Shown here in pieces: positions 43,093-51,228 of a DNA stretch of 64,000 nt (position 1 is its first letter; every line of letters starts with the position of its first letter). The stretch comes from Actinomycetaceae bacterium (GTDB lineage: Bacteria; Actinomycetota; Actinomycetes; Actinomycetales; Actinomycetaceae): assembly GCA_028724905.1 (NCBI GenBank), contig JAQYTG010000004.1:1-64000 (forward strand), read 5' to 3'. The position numbers were made by a program, and so were the translations under genes. The notes beneath the pieces were generated by a model. That model was not told where the DNA came from. It saw only the letters and a program-made list of their open reading frames with translations, and ran no database searches.

Positions 43093-44124
43093 TTAGCTGT
43101 TTGTAACGGCGTTGGTGGTAATGGCGAGACACACGAACAGCATCAAGAACATGATAAACATCCAAATCCAGTAGCCGATAGCAAAGCCATAGGCGGTGGA
43201 TTTCTCAGTCTTGGTGAACGCATCCATCGCTTCGTGCGTCAGGATTTCAGACATAAACAAAGCGCCGAAGAACATGACGAGCAGCACTGCGACCAGCAGA
43301 CCCGTGAGCACTGGTATGGGCAGTAGCGAGATGACGAAAAGTGCAGCGAGTGCAAAGGATGGCAAAACCAGCCCAGTGGCCACGAAGTTTGCTGCCTCAG
43401 TGAACTTGATTTCCTGCTTGTAGAAACTCGCGGTGGCTTTCACCAGCGCCGCCCGAGCCAGCATCAACAGCATAGTGATCAACGCGAACACGAAGAAGCA
43501 GAGGAACCAGTAGCCGAACGTCAGCACCGAGTATGGAGACATATTGCCCATGCCGAAACTTGACGAGAGTTTATTGACGAAGCCACCGGCAGTGATATCT
43601 GGGAAACGTGCCACCAACGTTGCCGAAGCCAAGCCAAACACCAGCGAGAAGATCACCATCACGACCCACCACCAGGCTGAGTATCGCTGGTTATCCCACA
43701 CAGTCTTTTTAGCGTCTTTGTGGATACCCACGAGAGTGGGAATGATGTTTTGCAATGCCAGCACAAAATCCGAGGTGGGAGGTTTCGGCTGGGCGTACTG
43801 CCCGTACATCATTGGCTGGCCAGGTTGCGGCTGCCCGTACGGAGCGGGCTGGCCAGGCTGGAACATTGGTTGTGCAGGAGCTCCCTGAGCCGGCATCGGA
43901 TGTGCTGGCGGCTGGCCGTATGGTTGGCCGTACTGTGCAGGAGCGCCCTGAGCAGGCGTCGGTTGCGCGGCCGCTGGTTGAGCAGGCTGAGCAGGAGGGG
44001 GAGGAACGGGCGCGCCAAAACCTGGCTGAGGCGGCATCGGAGGAACTGGCGCAGTGCCATTTTCCCGCGCTTGAGGTGCTTGCCCGCCAGCGTTGTTGAT
44101 CGGTGTGTTGTTTTCGGGATCCAT
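43093..44124 (-). CDS. Membrane protein with long Pro/Gln/Ala-rich N-terminus
   Basis: Function unknown, 343 residues from ATG 44124 (AGGTG five bases upstream). Residues 1-115 are a low-complexity Pro/Gln/Ala/Gly/Tyr segment (PPPPAQPAQP, GQPYGQPPAHP, GQPQPGQPMMYG), like other actinobacterial cytoplasmic tails. After TSDFVLALQNIIPTLVGIHKDAKKT come about five or six membrane helices, starting WWWVVMVIFSLVFGLASATLV and ending YWIWMFIMFLMLFVCLAITTNAV. This plan resembles Yip1/DUF6574-type membrane proteins, but I cannot assign a family. NagZ lies 55 bases upstream on the same strand. Confidence 0.75.
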   Translation of the reverse strand: MDPENNTPINNAGGQAPQARENGTAPVPPMPPQPGFGAPVPPPPAQPAQPAAAQPTPAQGAPAQYGQPYGQPPAHPMPAQGAPAQPMFQPGQPAPYGQPQPGQPMMYGQYAQPKPPTSDFVLALQNIIPTLVGIHKDAKKTVWDNQRYSAWWWVVMVIFSLVFGLASATLVARFPDITAGGFVNKLSSSFGMGNMSPYSVLTFGYWFLCFFVFALITMLLMLARAALVKATASFYKQEIKFTEAANFVATGLVLPSFALAALFVISLLPIPVLTGLLVAVLLVMFFGALFMSEILTHEAMDAFTKTEKSTAYGFAIGYWIWMFIMFLMLFVCLAITTNAVTNS

Positions 44125-44179
44125 CACGTCACCTTTCAGTGTAAAAAGACATTCGCGCTCATTCTAGCCTGTTGCTCAG

Positions 44180-45424
44180 TTATTTTTTAGCGAGATCCAA
44201 TTTTGTTTTGATAATTCGCACGAGCGATTCATCTAGGCGCTGCTGGCTGATTGTGCCGTCACGCACAGCCGCTAGTATCCCCTCATAGGCGGCATCAAAA
44301 TCAGCAGGCATTAAAATCATGTCGATTCCCGCCCGAAACGAAGCTACCGCAGCTTCGCTGGCGGAGTAATGATTCGTTATGGCACCCATCTGCATGGAAT
44401 CGGTGATCAAAATTCCCTCGAATCCAAGCTGTTCACGAGCTACATCTTGCAGCGCCCACTCAGATAATGAAGCAGGGACGCTCTCATCATTGATATTCGG
44501 GAACGTGATGTGCCCGACCATCATGAGCTGCACTCCGTCGGCGATTCCCTGCTTGAACGGCAACAAATCCACATTTTCAAAAGCCGCTTTATCCGACTGT
44601 GCAATCGCCGTTTCCGCGTGAGAATCTTCAGCCGTGGAACCGTGCCCAGGGAAGTGCTTGTACGTGGCCAAGATCGGATGCTTATGCAGGCCGCGGGTAA
44701 AAGCGCTATCCATATCGGCCACCAGCTGCGGATCTGAACCAAAGGCGCGCACATCTACGACGTAGTTATCTGGATTCGTGACGACATCGGCCACCGGAGC
44801 AAAATCGACGTTGAAGCCCAGATCGGTGAGGTACTTTCCCATTTCTGCGCCGATCTGCTCGGCGCGTTCCAGATCTCCAGCATCGCCCACTTCCCGCATA
44901 TCGGGGTAGCTCTCCACGCCCATAGCGCGTTGCCCACTCACCCGAGCGACTGTCCCGCCCTCCTCATCAACGCAGGTAAATAGCGGCAGTCCGAGGCGTT
45001 CTAGGCTGGTTTTTTGCATGGTCTCCAGCATCTGCTTGGTTTGTTGTGGGGTGTCTAGATTAATCGCCGAATATACAATCCCGCCTACCGGACGGGCATT
45101 AAACGCTTCGCGCGAGACCTCTCCCGCAGCCGTCACCGTGCCAGAGAAATGTGCAGCAGATTCAGGGCTCACCACGAAGATCTGAGCCACCTTTTCCTCG
45201 GTGCTCATTTTTGCCACCAGCTCACTAGCCTGCTTCTCGCGCTCAGCCTCAGGGTCGATTTTCTCCTCTTGAGCTGGCTGCTGCTCTGCTGGAGCATTTC
45301 GCTGGACGGTATGAGGTGGCTTCTCCGCAGTGCCTTGAGTCGCAGGGCTGCAGGCAGCCGGTAGCGCCAGCATGAAACCTGCTAGGCAGCACGCCAACAG
45401 CGATTGCGTTATTCTCTTTCTCAT
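44180..45424 (-). CDS. nagZ: Beta-N-acetylhexosaminidase lipoprotein (glycoside hydrolase family 3, NagZ type)
   Basis: Cleaves beta-1,4-linked N-acetylglucosamine from muropeptide-like sugars (EC 3.2.1.52). GH3 motifs: CVDEEGGTVARVSG, NVDFAPVADV, the NagZ signature KHFPGHGSTAEDSHAE (catalytic His) and GFEGILITDSMQMGAI with the nucleophile aspartate. Unlike cytoplasmic NagZ of Gram-negatives it has a signal peptide with lipobox PAAC near residue 25, so it acts outside the membrane, followed by a Gln/Pro/Glu-rich linker. I start it at ATG 45424; a GTG 12 bases earlier is in frame. It may be co-transcribed with the membrane protein downstream. Confidence 0.92.
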   Translation of the reverse strand: MRKRITQSLLACCLAGFMLALPAACSPATQGTAEKPPHTVQRNAPAEQQPAQEEKIDPEAEREKQASELVAKMSTEEKVAQIFVVSPESAAHFSGTVTAAGEVSREAFNARPVGGIVYSAINLDTPQQTKQMLETMQKTSLERLGLPLFTCVDEEGGTVARVSGQRAMGVESYPDMREVGDAGDLERAEQIGAEMGKYLTDLGFNVDFAPVADVVTNPDNYVVDVRAFGSDPQLVADMDSAFTRGLHKHPILATYKHFPGHGSTAEDSHAETAIAQSDKAAFENVDLLPFKQGIADGVQLMMVGHITFPNINDESVPASLSEWALQDVAREQLGFEGILITDSMQMGAITNHYSASEAAVASFRAGIDMILMPADFDAAYEGILAAVRDGTISQQRLDESLVRIIKTKLDLAKK

Positions 45425-45680
45425 GACTCGTCTCACTACTTTCTGTATTTGAGCTAGCTCTGTATCTATACGTTTCTCACGCGAGTTCGTGCAAGCCGAG
45501 TGCTGTTGGTGTGATCTGACGTGAACTGGCGCCTTCCCGTGCGATCCCGTCTGCGTGCGGTTCTGTCCTCGTGCGATCCTGTACAGCCGCTCACCCTAGC
45601 TCATCTAGCTGAACTCACCTAGCTAACTAGCTAGCCTAGCAGGCCAATGGCATCAGCCTGAGCGAGGCAAACCGTCCAAT

Positions 45681-45713
45681 GAAATTGTCTGACCTCAACG
45701 AAATTGTCTGACC
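45681..45713. repeat. 14-base direct repeat with 19-base period
   Basis: gaaattgtctgacc occurs at 45681-45694 and 45700-45713. It resembles the centre of the dispersed palindromic element (aattggtctgacc). Confidence 0.7.
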
Positions 45714-45728
45714 GCACACTTGACGTCG

Positions 45729-45762
45729 CCACTAGCAATCATCGTCCACTAGCAATCATCGT
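45729..45762. repeat. Perfect 17-base tandem duplication
   Basis: ccactagcaatcatcgt is repeated head to tail without a mismatch at 45729-45745 and 45746-45762. Confidence 0.85.
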
Positions 45763-45802
45763 CTGCCGGAAATCGCCGTCGCGCTAGCAATCGCTAGCAG
45801 CG

Positions 45803-45904
45803 CTTCACTCACAACTGATCTTCTGGCGTCACCGCACCTCACTCATAACTGGCTATCCGCCGTCACTGTACCTCACTCGCAACTTGCCCATGTATCGTCA
45901 CCGG
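45803..45904. repeat. Three 34-base tandem units
   Basis: Units starting cttcactcacaact (45803), cctcactcataact (45837) and cctcactcgcaact (45871) are each exactly 34 bases, with a variable middle and a cgtcac core at the end. Exact spacing with diverged middles suggests an old tandem array. Confidence 0.75.
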
Positions 45905-45949
45905 CGTAACCGCCGTCACGCTGCCAATGCTGTCACGCTGCAAACGGCA

Positions 45950-48034
45950 TCACTGCGCCTGCTCGTATTCGCATATATACCCAGTCTTCCCTCGGAAATA
46001 ACTCAGCCCAGAATCGTGCACTGGATCATTGCGCTGATCGTTCCAGCTCCATTTACCCTGGATATTCCACAGCATCAGATAGAATTCCGGCTCCCCGTCT
46101 TTGTCGTTGCGCGAGGGCTCGCCTGGATACCAGGCACTGAAGTTGAACGGCTCGCCCGTGACCCAGTGCCCAAAGACTTTGCCACCTCGTTCTGAGGTAT
46201 AGCCGCCAAGCCAGACGTACTTCAGCCCCGCACCACCAGCCAAACTGGTGAGCTTATTCATCTCGGCTTGGTCTTTCACCGTTGCCAAGTGCCCGCCCTG
46301 AGCAATGCACTTGTCGTTAGCTTGCATCCACGAAACATCTGCGGCCTTAATCTCATAACGCGAAGATTTCGCCTGGGCCTGCTTCTTCTGTGCTGGAGTG
46401 AACTCTGCCCCTGGGAAGATAGCGCCCTGGGCGGCAGTCTTACCATCTATCAGCAGCACATCAATCTGGTGCGGATCGTATTGCTTCACGCTCTTATCGG
46501 AGGTGTATTCCAAGCTGTACAGGTTTTTCTGAGTGGAGTTGATGCGCTTCAAAACGTCTCCCATATCTGGCATCGCATCAATATCCCAATACTCACCTCC
46601 GGTATCTTTGGCGATCCAGCTCAGCACCGAGCTTTCAGCGTTCGCCGTTCCAATCAGGTAGATCGGTATCTCTTTCTCTTTTGCTAACGCAATCACCTCA
46701 TTATAAGAACGGCTGCTGACGTTATCAGCGCCATCCGTAAAGGCAATCACACAGTTTGCACCAAGCCGATTCCCAGCATTGAGCACACCGGTGTAGAGCG
46801 CATCATAGAGGGCTGTCTGCCCGTAAGGAGTCATATTGTCGATCCCGTTGAGCAAGAAATCCTGCTTATCAGTAAAAGTGGTCATATACATGAGATAGGA
46901 ATCAAAAGACAGAATCTCGGCTTTGTCTCCCACTGAAAAATCGAGCTGGTTAATGAACTCTCGCATGGTCTGCTGCATCTGCGGCATATCCGAATCCATA
47001 GAGCCAGATTTGTCGATGAGCAGCTCAAATCCGACGCCCTCATTATCTTTCACCCGCTCCACGCTGCGGATCGTGCGCTCTACCATCGTGCCGTCACTAA
47101 GCTGCTCACGAATAGCAGAGGTGGGAGAAAATAGTTCGATGTCTTCTCCAGACTCGTCTTTAACTTGCACGTACAACTTTATATTCGGGTAGTTTGAGAC
47201 GTCCGTGGTGACGATCTTCAGCTCGCCGAGTTGCTCGATTTTCCCGATCGCCTCGCTCAGACTTTCATAGTCTAACGCCTGAAAAACCGTTTCCTCGCCG
47301 TTGGCGTTTTTCAATCCTGGATTGAGGGCGCCCCGATGAGAGAGCAGATACCATCCAGCGACGCACAGGAGAGCTATTGCTACCACCAGGGCGATCACGA
47401 CGTACAGAATCTTCCGGTTCTTTTTCGGCTGTTTTGGCTGTGCTGATGGCATCGGAATCTGTGCAGTTTGCGAGGGCTGCGGAAACTGTGGAAGCTGTGG
47501 GGGTACCGCTGGAATCTGTGCAGTTTGCTGCGGCTGCGGAAACTGTGGAAGCTGTGGGGGTACCGCCGGAATCTGTGCAGTTTGCTGCGGCGGTGGAAAC
47601 TGCGGGGGCGTTGGCGGTTGCGGCGTATAGGCTTCTGGTGACGGCGGTGTGTGCGATTCTGCGGGCGTGCCGAGTGGCGTGGGTGGCTGTGGTAGTTCGG
47701 ATTGCGGCCGTTGCGGCTGTGAGAGCTGCTCCAGATGTGACTGCGTCGGTTGATCCTGTGGCTGTGCCGGCTGGGCTGGAGGTTGCGGCGCGAATTGTGC
47801 CGGCTGGGCTGGAGGTTGGGCTGGAGGTTGCAGCGAGAATTGTGCCGGCTGCGCTGGAGGTTGCGGCGCTGGTGGCTGCTCAGTTTGCGGCGAAAACTGC
47901 TCCGTCTGCCCTCCTGGAGGTTGCTCAGTTTGTGCCGGAGGTTGCTCAGTCGGCCAGGCTAGCTTGAGTCCGCAGTACGGGCATACTTTGATTCCGTACG
48001 AGATTTCGCGTGAACAATTCGGGCACCAAAACAT
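45950..48034 (-). CDS. Zinc-ribbon / transmembrane / von Willebrand A / C-type-lectin-fold protein
   Basis: A 694-residue protein from ATG 48034 (GGGG six bases upstream). Order: an N-terminal zinc ribbon (CPNC ... CPYCG), a Pro/Gln-rich linker to about residue 205 with three 19-residue tandem units (QTAQIPAVPPQLPQFPQP), one membrane helix (ILYVVIALVVAIALLCVAGWYLL), an extracellular von Willebrand A domain with MIDAS motif DKSGSM, and a C-terminal C-type-lectin-like domain (DVSWMQANDKCIAQGGHLATVKD, YVWLGGY, WVTGEPFNFSAWYPGEPS, KWSWND). The ribbon would be cytoplasmic and the other domains outside. Such a protein could sense or bind a surface ligand; function is unknown. No sortase motif. Confidence 0.8.
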   Translation of the reverse strand: MFWCPNCSREISYGIKVCPYCGLKLAWPTEQPPAQTEQPPGGQTEQFSPQTEQPPAPQPPAQPAQFSLQPPAQPPAQPAQFAPQPPAQPAQPQDQPTQSHLEQLSQPQRPQSELPQPPTPLGTPAESHTPPSPEAYTPQPPTPPQFPPPQQTAQIPAVPPQLPQFPQPQQTAQIPAVPPQLPQFPQPSQTAQIPMPSAQPKQPKKNRKILYVVIALVVAIALLCVAGWYLLSHRGALNPGLKNANGEETVFQALDYESLSEAIGKIEQLGELKIVTTDVSNYPNIKLYVQVKDESGEDIELFSPTSAIREQLSDGTMVERTIRSVERVKDNEGVGFELLIDKSGSMDSDMPQMQQTMREFINQLDFSVGDKAEILSFDSYLMYMTTFTDKQDFLLNGIDNMTPYGQTALYDALYTGVLNAGNRLGANCVIAFTDGADNVSSRSYNEVIALAKEKEIPIYLIGTANAESSVLSWIAKDTGGEYWDIDAMPDMGDVLKRINSTQKNLYSLEYTSDKSVKQYDPHQIDVLLIDGKTAAQGAIFPGAEFTPAQKKQAQAKSSRYEIKAADVSWMQANDKCIAQGGHLATVKDQAEMNKLTSLAGGAGLKYVWLGGYTSERGGKVFGHWVTGEPFNFSAWYPGEPSRNDKDGEPEFYLMLWNIQGKWSWNDQRNDPVHDSGLSYFRGKTGYICEYEQAQ

Positions 48035-48114
48035 TATTAACCCCATATCTCGACTAAATTCGCTACGGCCATCTTATTCGATTTGACCGGCTGATTTTTG
48101 ATCTTGCGAGAGGC

Positions 48115-48146
48115 GGTTTCTAGTGGTGGGTGGTTTCTAGTGGTGG
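48115..48146. repeat. 15-base direct repeat, 17-base period
   Basis: ggtttctagtggtgg occurs at 48115-48129 and 48132-48146, just upstream of the zinc-ribbon/vWA gene. Confidence 0.6.
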
Positions 48147-48268
48147 TTGCAAGTCAGCGGGGGCTGGCGGTGATCGAGGTGCTATCAGCCGGTTTGCTCC
48201 GCTCGGAGATAGATAGGAGATAGGAATAGAGGCTACGCTAGCCTGGCCTCAGGGTGCTGCTGGCGGTC

Positions 48269-48356
48269 GCCAATTTCCTTATTGCGTTTGATTGAGGCAG
48301 GGTGCCGTTGAGGAGAATCGCAAGAGGTGGTTGCCAATTTCCGTATTGGGTTTGAT
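48269..48356. repeat. 24-base direct repeat, 64 bases apart
   Basis: gccaatttcc, then tattg, then gtttgat recur at 48269-48292 and 48333-48356 with two differences; weaker similarity extends a few bases each way. Confidence 0.7.
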
Positions 48357-48484
48357 GGAAGCAACCAAGCTATGTTCCGCTCAGATTGATTTAGGGTTAA
48401 TTTCGGGATTGATCTAGGGGTGATCTCGGGCTGAAAAATGAGACTGTATCTTGCTGCTCGGGTTAATCTTGGGTTAATCTCGGG

Positions 48485-48597
48485 GTTGATGATATCGGGC
48501 AGACCGATATTATCACCGTCTGAATTGCTGTGTTAGCTGAGGGGTATTATCACCGCCTGAATTGCTGTGTTAGCTGACCAGTATTATCAACCCCTGA
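48485..48597. repeat. Palindromic element copy running into a 37-base tandem repeat
   Basis: 48485-48516 is a near-palindrome (gttgatgatatcggg ... accgatattatcac) of the dispersed family. Its right half starts a 37-base tandem unit (tattatcaccg, tctgaattgctg, tgttagctga) at 48508 and 48545, with a third partial at 48582. gaccagtattatcaac at 48576-48591 is another half-site. Confidence 0.75.
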
Positions 48598-48655
48598 CTT
48601 TGTACATCGCCAACCGCTGCGGGCAACGCCTGAATTTCCGTATGGCTAGCCTGTC

Positions 48656-48681
48656 ATATCAGCCAACACGCAGGCTGATAT
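48656..48681. repeat. Perfect 9-base inverted repeat
   Basis: ATATCAGCC and GGCTGATAT flank an 8-base loop. It could be a hairpin or an operator for the pirin promoter. Confidence 0.55.
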
Positions 48682-48719
48682 TGGCCACCTCGTATTGATA
48701 AAATTGGCTGGTAAATGAG

Positions 48720-48808
48720 ATTAACCACCGATGGGAATAACCTGTGCAAGCGGTCGCGTACTGGCCGAACGCTGGCAAATAATATTAACCACCGATGGGA
48801 ATAACCTG
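48720..48808. repeat. Perfect 25-base direct repeat, 64 bases apart
   Basis: attaaccaccg, atgggaataacctg recurs without mismatch at 48720-48744 and 48784-48808. The second copy runs into the half-site gaccgatcttatcaag (48808-48823), which lies 21 bases before the pirin start. Confidence 0.85.
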
Positions 48809-48843
48809 ACCGATCTTATCAAGCGTGTGAGGGGTTGGCTCTT

Positions 48844-49866
48844 ATGTCTACTACTGAAAAATATCCGGAAGAGCGGGTGCTGCCCCCAAGCGCCCCGCAC
48901 TGTGAGAATGGCGCTCCGGTGGAGCTGATTTTTGCCCGTGACGTTCCCTTGGGGGAGGGTGAGCAGGCAATGACGGTGCACCGCACATTGCCTCAGCGCC
49001 AGCGCAGCCTCGTTGGCGCTTGGTGTTTCACCGATCATTACGGGCCAGATTCGGTGTTTATCACTGGTGGAATGGACGTGGCTCCGCACCCGCACATGGG
49101 TTTGCAGACGGTCTCGTGGCTGTTTGAGGGCGAGATCATGCACAACGATTCGGCTGGCTACCACGCTGTCGTCAAGCCTGGAGAAGTGAATTTGATGACG
49201 GCGGGCAATGGCATCTGCCACTCTGAGACCTCCACTCAAGGCCTGAAATCTCTGCATGGGGTGCAGCTGTGGGTGGCCTTGCCGGATTCTGCGCGCACGA
49301 TGGATCGCCAGTTTGAAAATTATGCTCCGCAGCCGGTGCGCTTTGACGGCGGTGAGGCGGTGGTCTTCATTGGCTCATTACTGGGATCGGATTCGCCCGT
49401 GGAGACGTTCACCCCGCTTTTGGGCAGCGAGATTCGTCTTGAGCCTGGTGCGCACCTTGAGCTTGCCGTCAATCCTCAATTTGAACACGGCTTGTTGCTT
49501 GATTCTGGCAGTGTACATCTGGAGGGCGTGTCGGTGCAGCGCACGGAGCTGGCCTATACCGGAATTGGCTCTGACGTGCTGCACATCGAAAACTCCACTG
49601 AGCAGCCAGCGCGCATGGTGTTGCTCGGCGGGGAACCATTCACTGAGCAGATCGTGATGTGGTGGAACCTGGTGGCACGTACCCACGAAGAGATCGCGCA
49701 GGCGCGCGCGCAATGGCAAGATCGTTCAGACCGCTTTGGCGTGGTGGAAGGCTACATAGGGCACTATCCGAGCGGCCCTGCTTGGATTCCAGCGCCAGAC
49801 TTGCCGCAAGGCCGCATCCGCCCGCGAGTCAATCCGGCTCCAATGGCTCAGCCACACAGAGCGTGA
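48844..49866 (+). CDS. Pirin family protein
   Basis: A 340-residue bicupin from ATG 48844 (GAGGGG nine bases upstream). The metal site in the N-terminal cupin reads PHPHMGLQTVSWLFEGEIMHNDSAG, with a further histidine in GNGICHSE, agreeing with the pirin pattern HPHxGxxTVT...H...H/E. The C-terminal cupin ends in MVLLGGEPFTEQIVMWWNLVARTHEEI, the conserved pirin tail. Pirins act as quercetin dioxygenases or redox-responsive cofactors; the role here is unknown. It is a single gene facing away from the zinc-ribbon/vWA gene. Confidence 0.92.
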   Translation: MSTTEKYPEERVLPPSAPHCENGAPVELIFARDVPLGEGEQAMTVHRTLPQRQRSLVGAWCFTDHYGPDSVFITGGMDVAPHPHMGLQTVSWLFEGEIMHNDSAGYHAVVKPGEVNLMTAGNGICHSETSTQGLKSLHGVQLWVALPDSARTMDRQFENYAPQPVRFDGGEAVVFIGSLLGSDSPVETFTPLLGSEIRLEPGAHLELAVNPQFEHGLLLDSGSVHLEGVSVQRTELAYTGIGSDVLHIENSTEQPARMVLLGGEPFTEQIVMWWNLVARTHEEIAQARAQWQDRSDRFGVVEGYIGHYPSGPAWIPAPDLPQGRIRPRVNPAPMAQPHRA

Positions 49867-50090
49867 CGGGCTTTGGGGCACGTGTGCAGCCAAATTTGGG
49901 CACGGTGAATCTAGGGCTAGCGGACAAAAGTTATTGATTTCGGGTTAGTAGTCGTTGCGGTAGGGTGTGGTGGTGTGGAGTTCGTTCCAGTCTAATGCTG
50001 TGCCCCAGCGTTGGTGGTTGCGGTCAGCTTTGCGATGGCTGCGGCTTGGGTGTACGCGCGTGCGGATCTAGTTGCGGAATACGTGCAAAG

Positions 50091-50846
50091 CTAGCCCTGG
50101 GAGTGGTTCACAGCGCAGTGGTTCACAGAGCGAATAATCCGGTATCCCTTGCTCGATCCTATTTTTTCGCTCGGGAAGCCATGCTTGCTGAGCCAGGCGA
50201 CGAGTGAATCTGCGCCGAGATTCTTTTGCACCACCCAATACGCCTCTCCCGTCTCTGGGCGCAGTAGCGACAGCCACGCCGTCAGCAATTCATGCAACGC
50301 CGTCTTGCCGATACGAATCGGTGGATTACTCCAGATGAGGTCGATGTAAGTTCCGGCCGCTTGCAGGCGTTGCAGTGCGCTCTGAGCTTCTTCAATCGTG
50401 ACGGCATGATCCAGACCGAGCCGTTGAGCGTTACGTCGAGCAGCTGCTAGAGCCCGCTCGTTGATGTCTACTCCGAGCACCGTGGCGCCAGGATATTCTC
50501 GCGCCAAAGCAAAGGTAATCGGCCCCCAACCGCAACCGACGTCTACGCACAGTGCACTGGCGTCAGTCAATAAATCTTGAGATGCGCTGTGATGACCCTC
50601 AGATCCCTTACGTCCCTTAGATCCCTCAGAGCTTGACGTGCACTCTGGCACAGTGACAGCAGCAGCACTGCTTAGATCAGTGTGGGGTGCCTTAGCCAAC
50701 AGCACTTGCGTGCCGCGATCGAGTTGCTGAGCTGAAAAAACGCCATCTGGGGCGAGCACCGAATATGTGAAGCCGCGAGCCGAGTAGGTGATTGTGCGTT
50801 CGCGCGCTTCAGAGCTGGGCTTGGCCGTAAAGTAGTGCTCACTCAT
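50091..50846 (-). CDS. Class I SAM-dependent methyltransferase, RsmC-like
   Basis: A 251-residue enzyme resembling the catalytic half of RsmC (16S rRNA m2G1207) and RlmG. Motif I is CVDVGCGWGPITFALA, motif II GVDINERALAAARRN, and the catalytic motif IV is NPPIRIGK, the form typical of these guanine-N2 methyltransferases. Before motif I, TYSARGFTYSVLAPDGVFSAQQLDRGTQVLL is the usual lead-in. A Ser/Gly/Lys insertion (TSSSEGSKGRKGSEGH) sits just before the fold. It stands alone. The guanine-N2 target is likely, the exact site not certain. Confidence 0.88.
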   Translation of the reverse strand: MSEHYFTAKPSSEARERTITYSARGFTYSVLAPDGVFSAQQLDRGTQVLLAKAPHTDLSSAAAVTVPECTSSSEGSKGRKGSEGHHSASQDLLTDASALCVDVGCGWGPITFALAREYPGATVLGVDINERALAAARRNAQRLGLDHAVTIEEAQSALQRLQAAGTYIDLIWSNPPIRIGKTALHELLTAWLSLLRPETGEAYWVVQKNLGADSLVAWLSKHGFPSEKIGSSKGYRIIRSVNHCAVNHSQG

Positions 50847-51228
50847 AAGCCTTATTGTAGCGAGATTTATGAGGGTGGCTAGCTGGGAAAAGCAGAAGCT
50901 GGCGCGGAAAGACGGTGGCGGCTAGCTTGCGCAGCGGCGACGCTTAGATGGAAGAATGTGCCAGGAGTGGCATCGCTTGGGTTGTGATGCCACTCCGGTT
51001 GTGACGCTGGCCCACCTGTGACGTCATGCCAAGTGCTGTGCCAATCTAACCCTGGCGTCACTCCAAGCATGACGATATCCTACCTGTGACGTCACGCCAT
51101 TTTATTGTGGTGCATAAGCGGCCTTTCAAGAATGCGTTACACTTGTGCTTTGATAAAGGGATGCATGGCCTATATGCAAGGGGTGTGGCCTTCTTCTCCT
51201 ATATCTAAGCACTCAAGGAGAAAAGATT
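50847..51228. other. Gene-free stretch upstream of the lysine-type permease
   Basis: About 380 bases between divergent genes. Simple repeated words (gtgacgtcatgcc, gtgacgctggcc) near 50990-51100. No lysine riboswitch core was recognised. No supported gene. Confidence 0.5.

Larger units (their letters stand above)
45425..45949. other. Gene-free stretch made largely of short repeats
   Basis: About 525 bases between two minus-strand genes, without a supported gene. It contains the repeats at 45681-45713, 45729-45762 and 45803-45904, so nearly half the last 270 bases is duplicated sequence. Confidence 0.6.
48035..48843. other. Gene-free repeat-rich stretch upstream of pirin
   Basis: About 810 bases between divergent genes with no supported gene. 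Direct, tandem and inverted repeats cover much of it (48115-48146, 48269-48356, 48485-48597, 48656-48681, 48694-48823). Both flanking promoters must lie inside it. Confidence 0.65.

Noticed and set aside
42562..48808. CRISPR array suggested by 64-base repeat spacing
   Set aside because: Each repeat occurs only twice, sequences differ between loci, and no cas gene is present.
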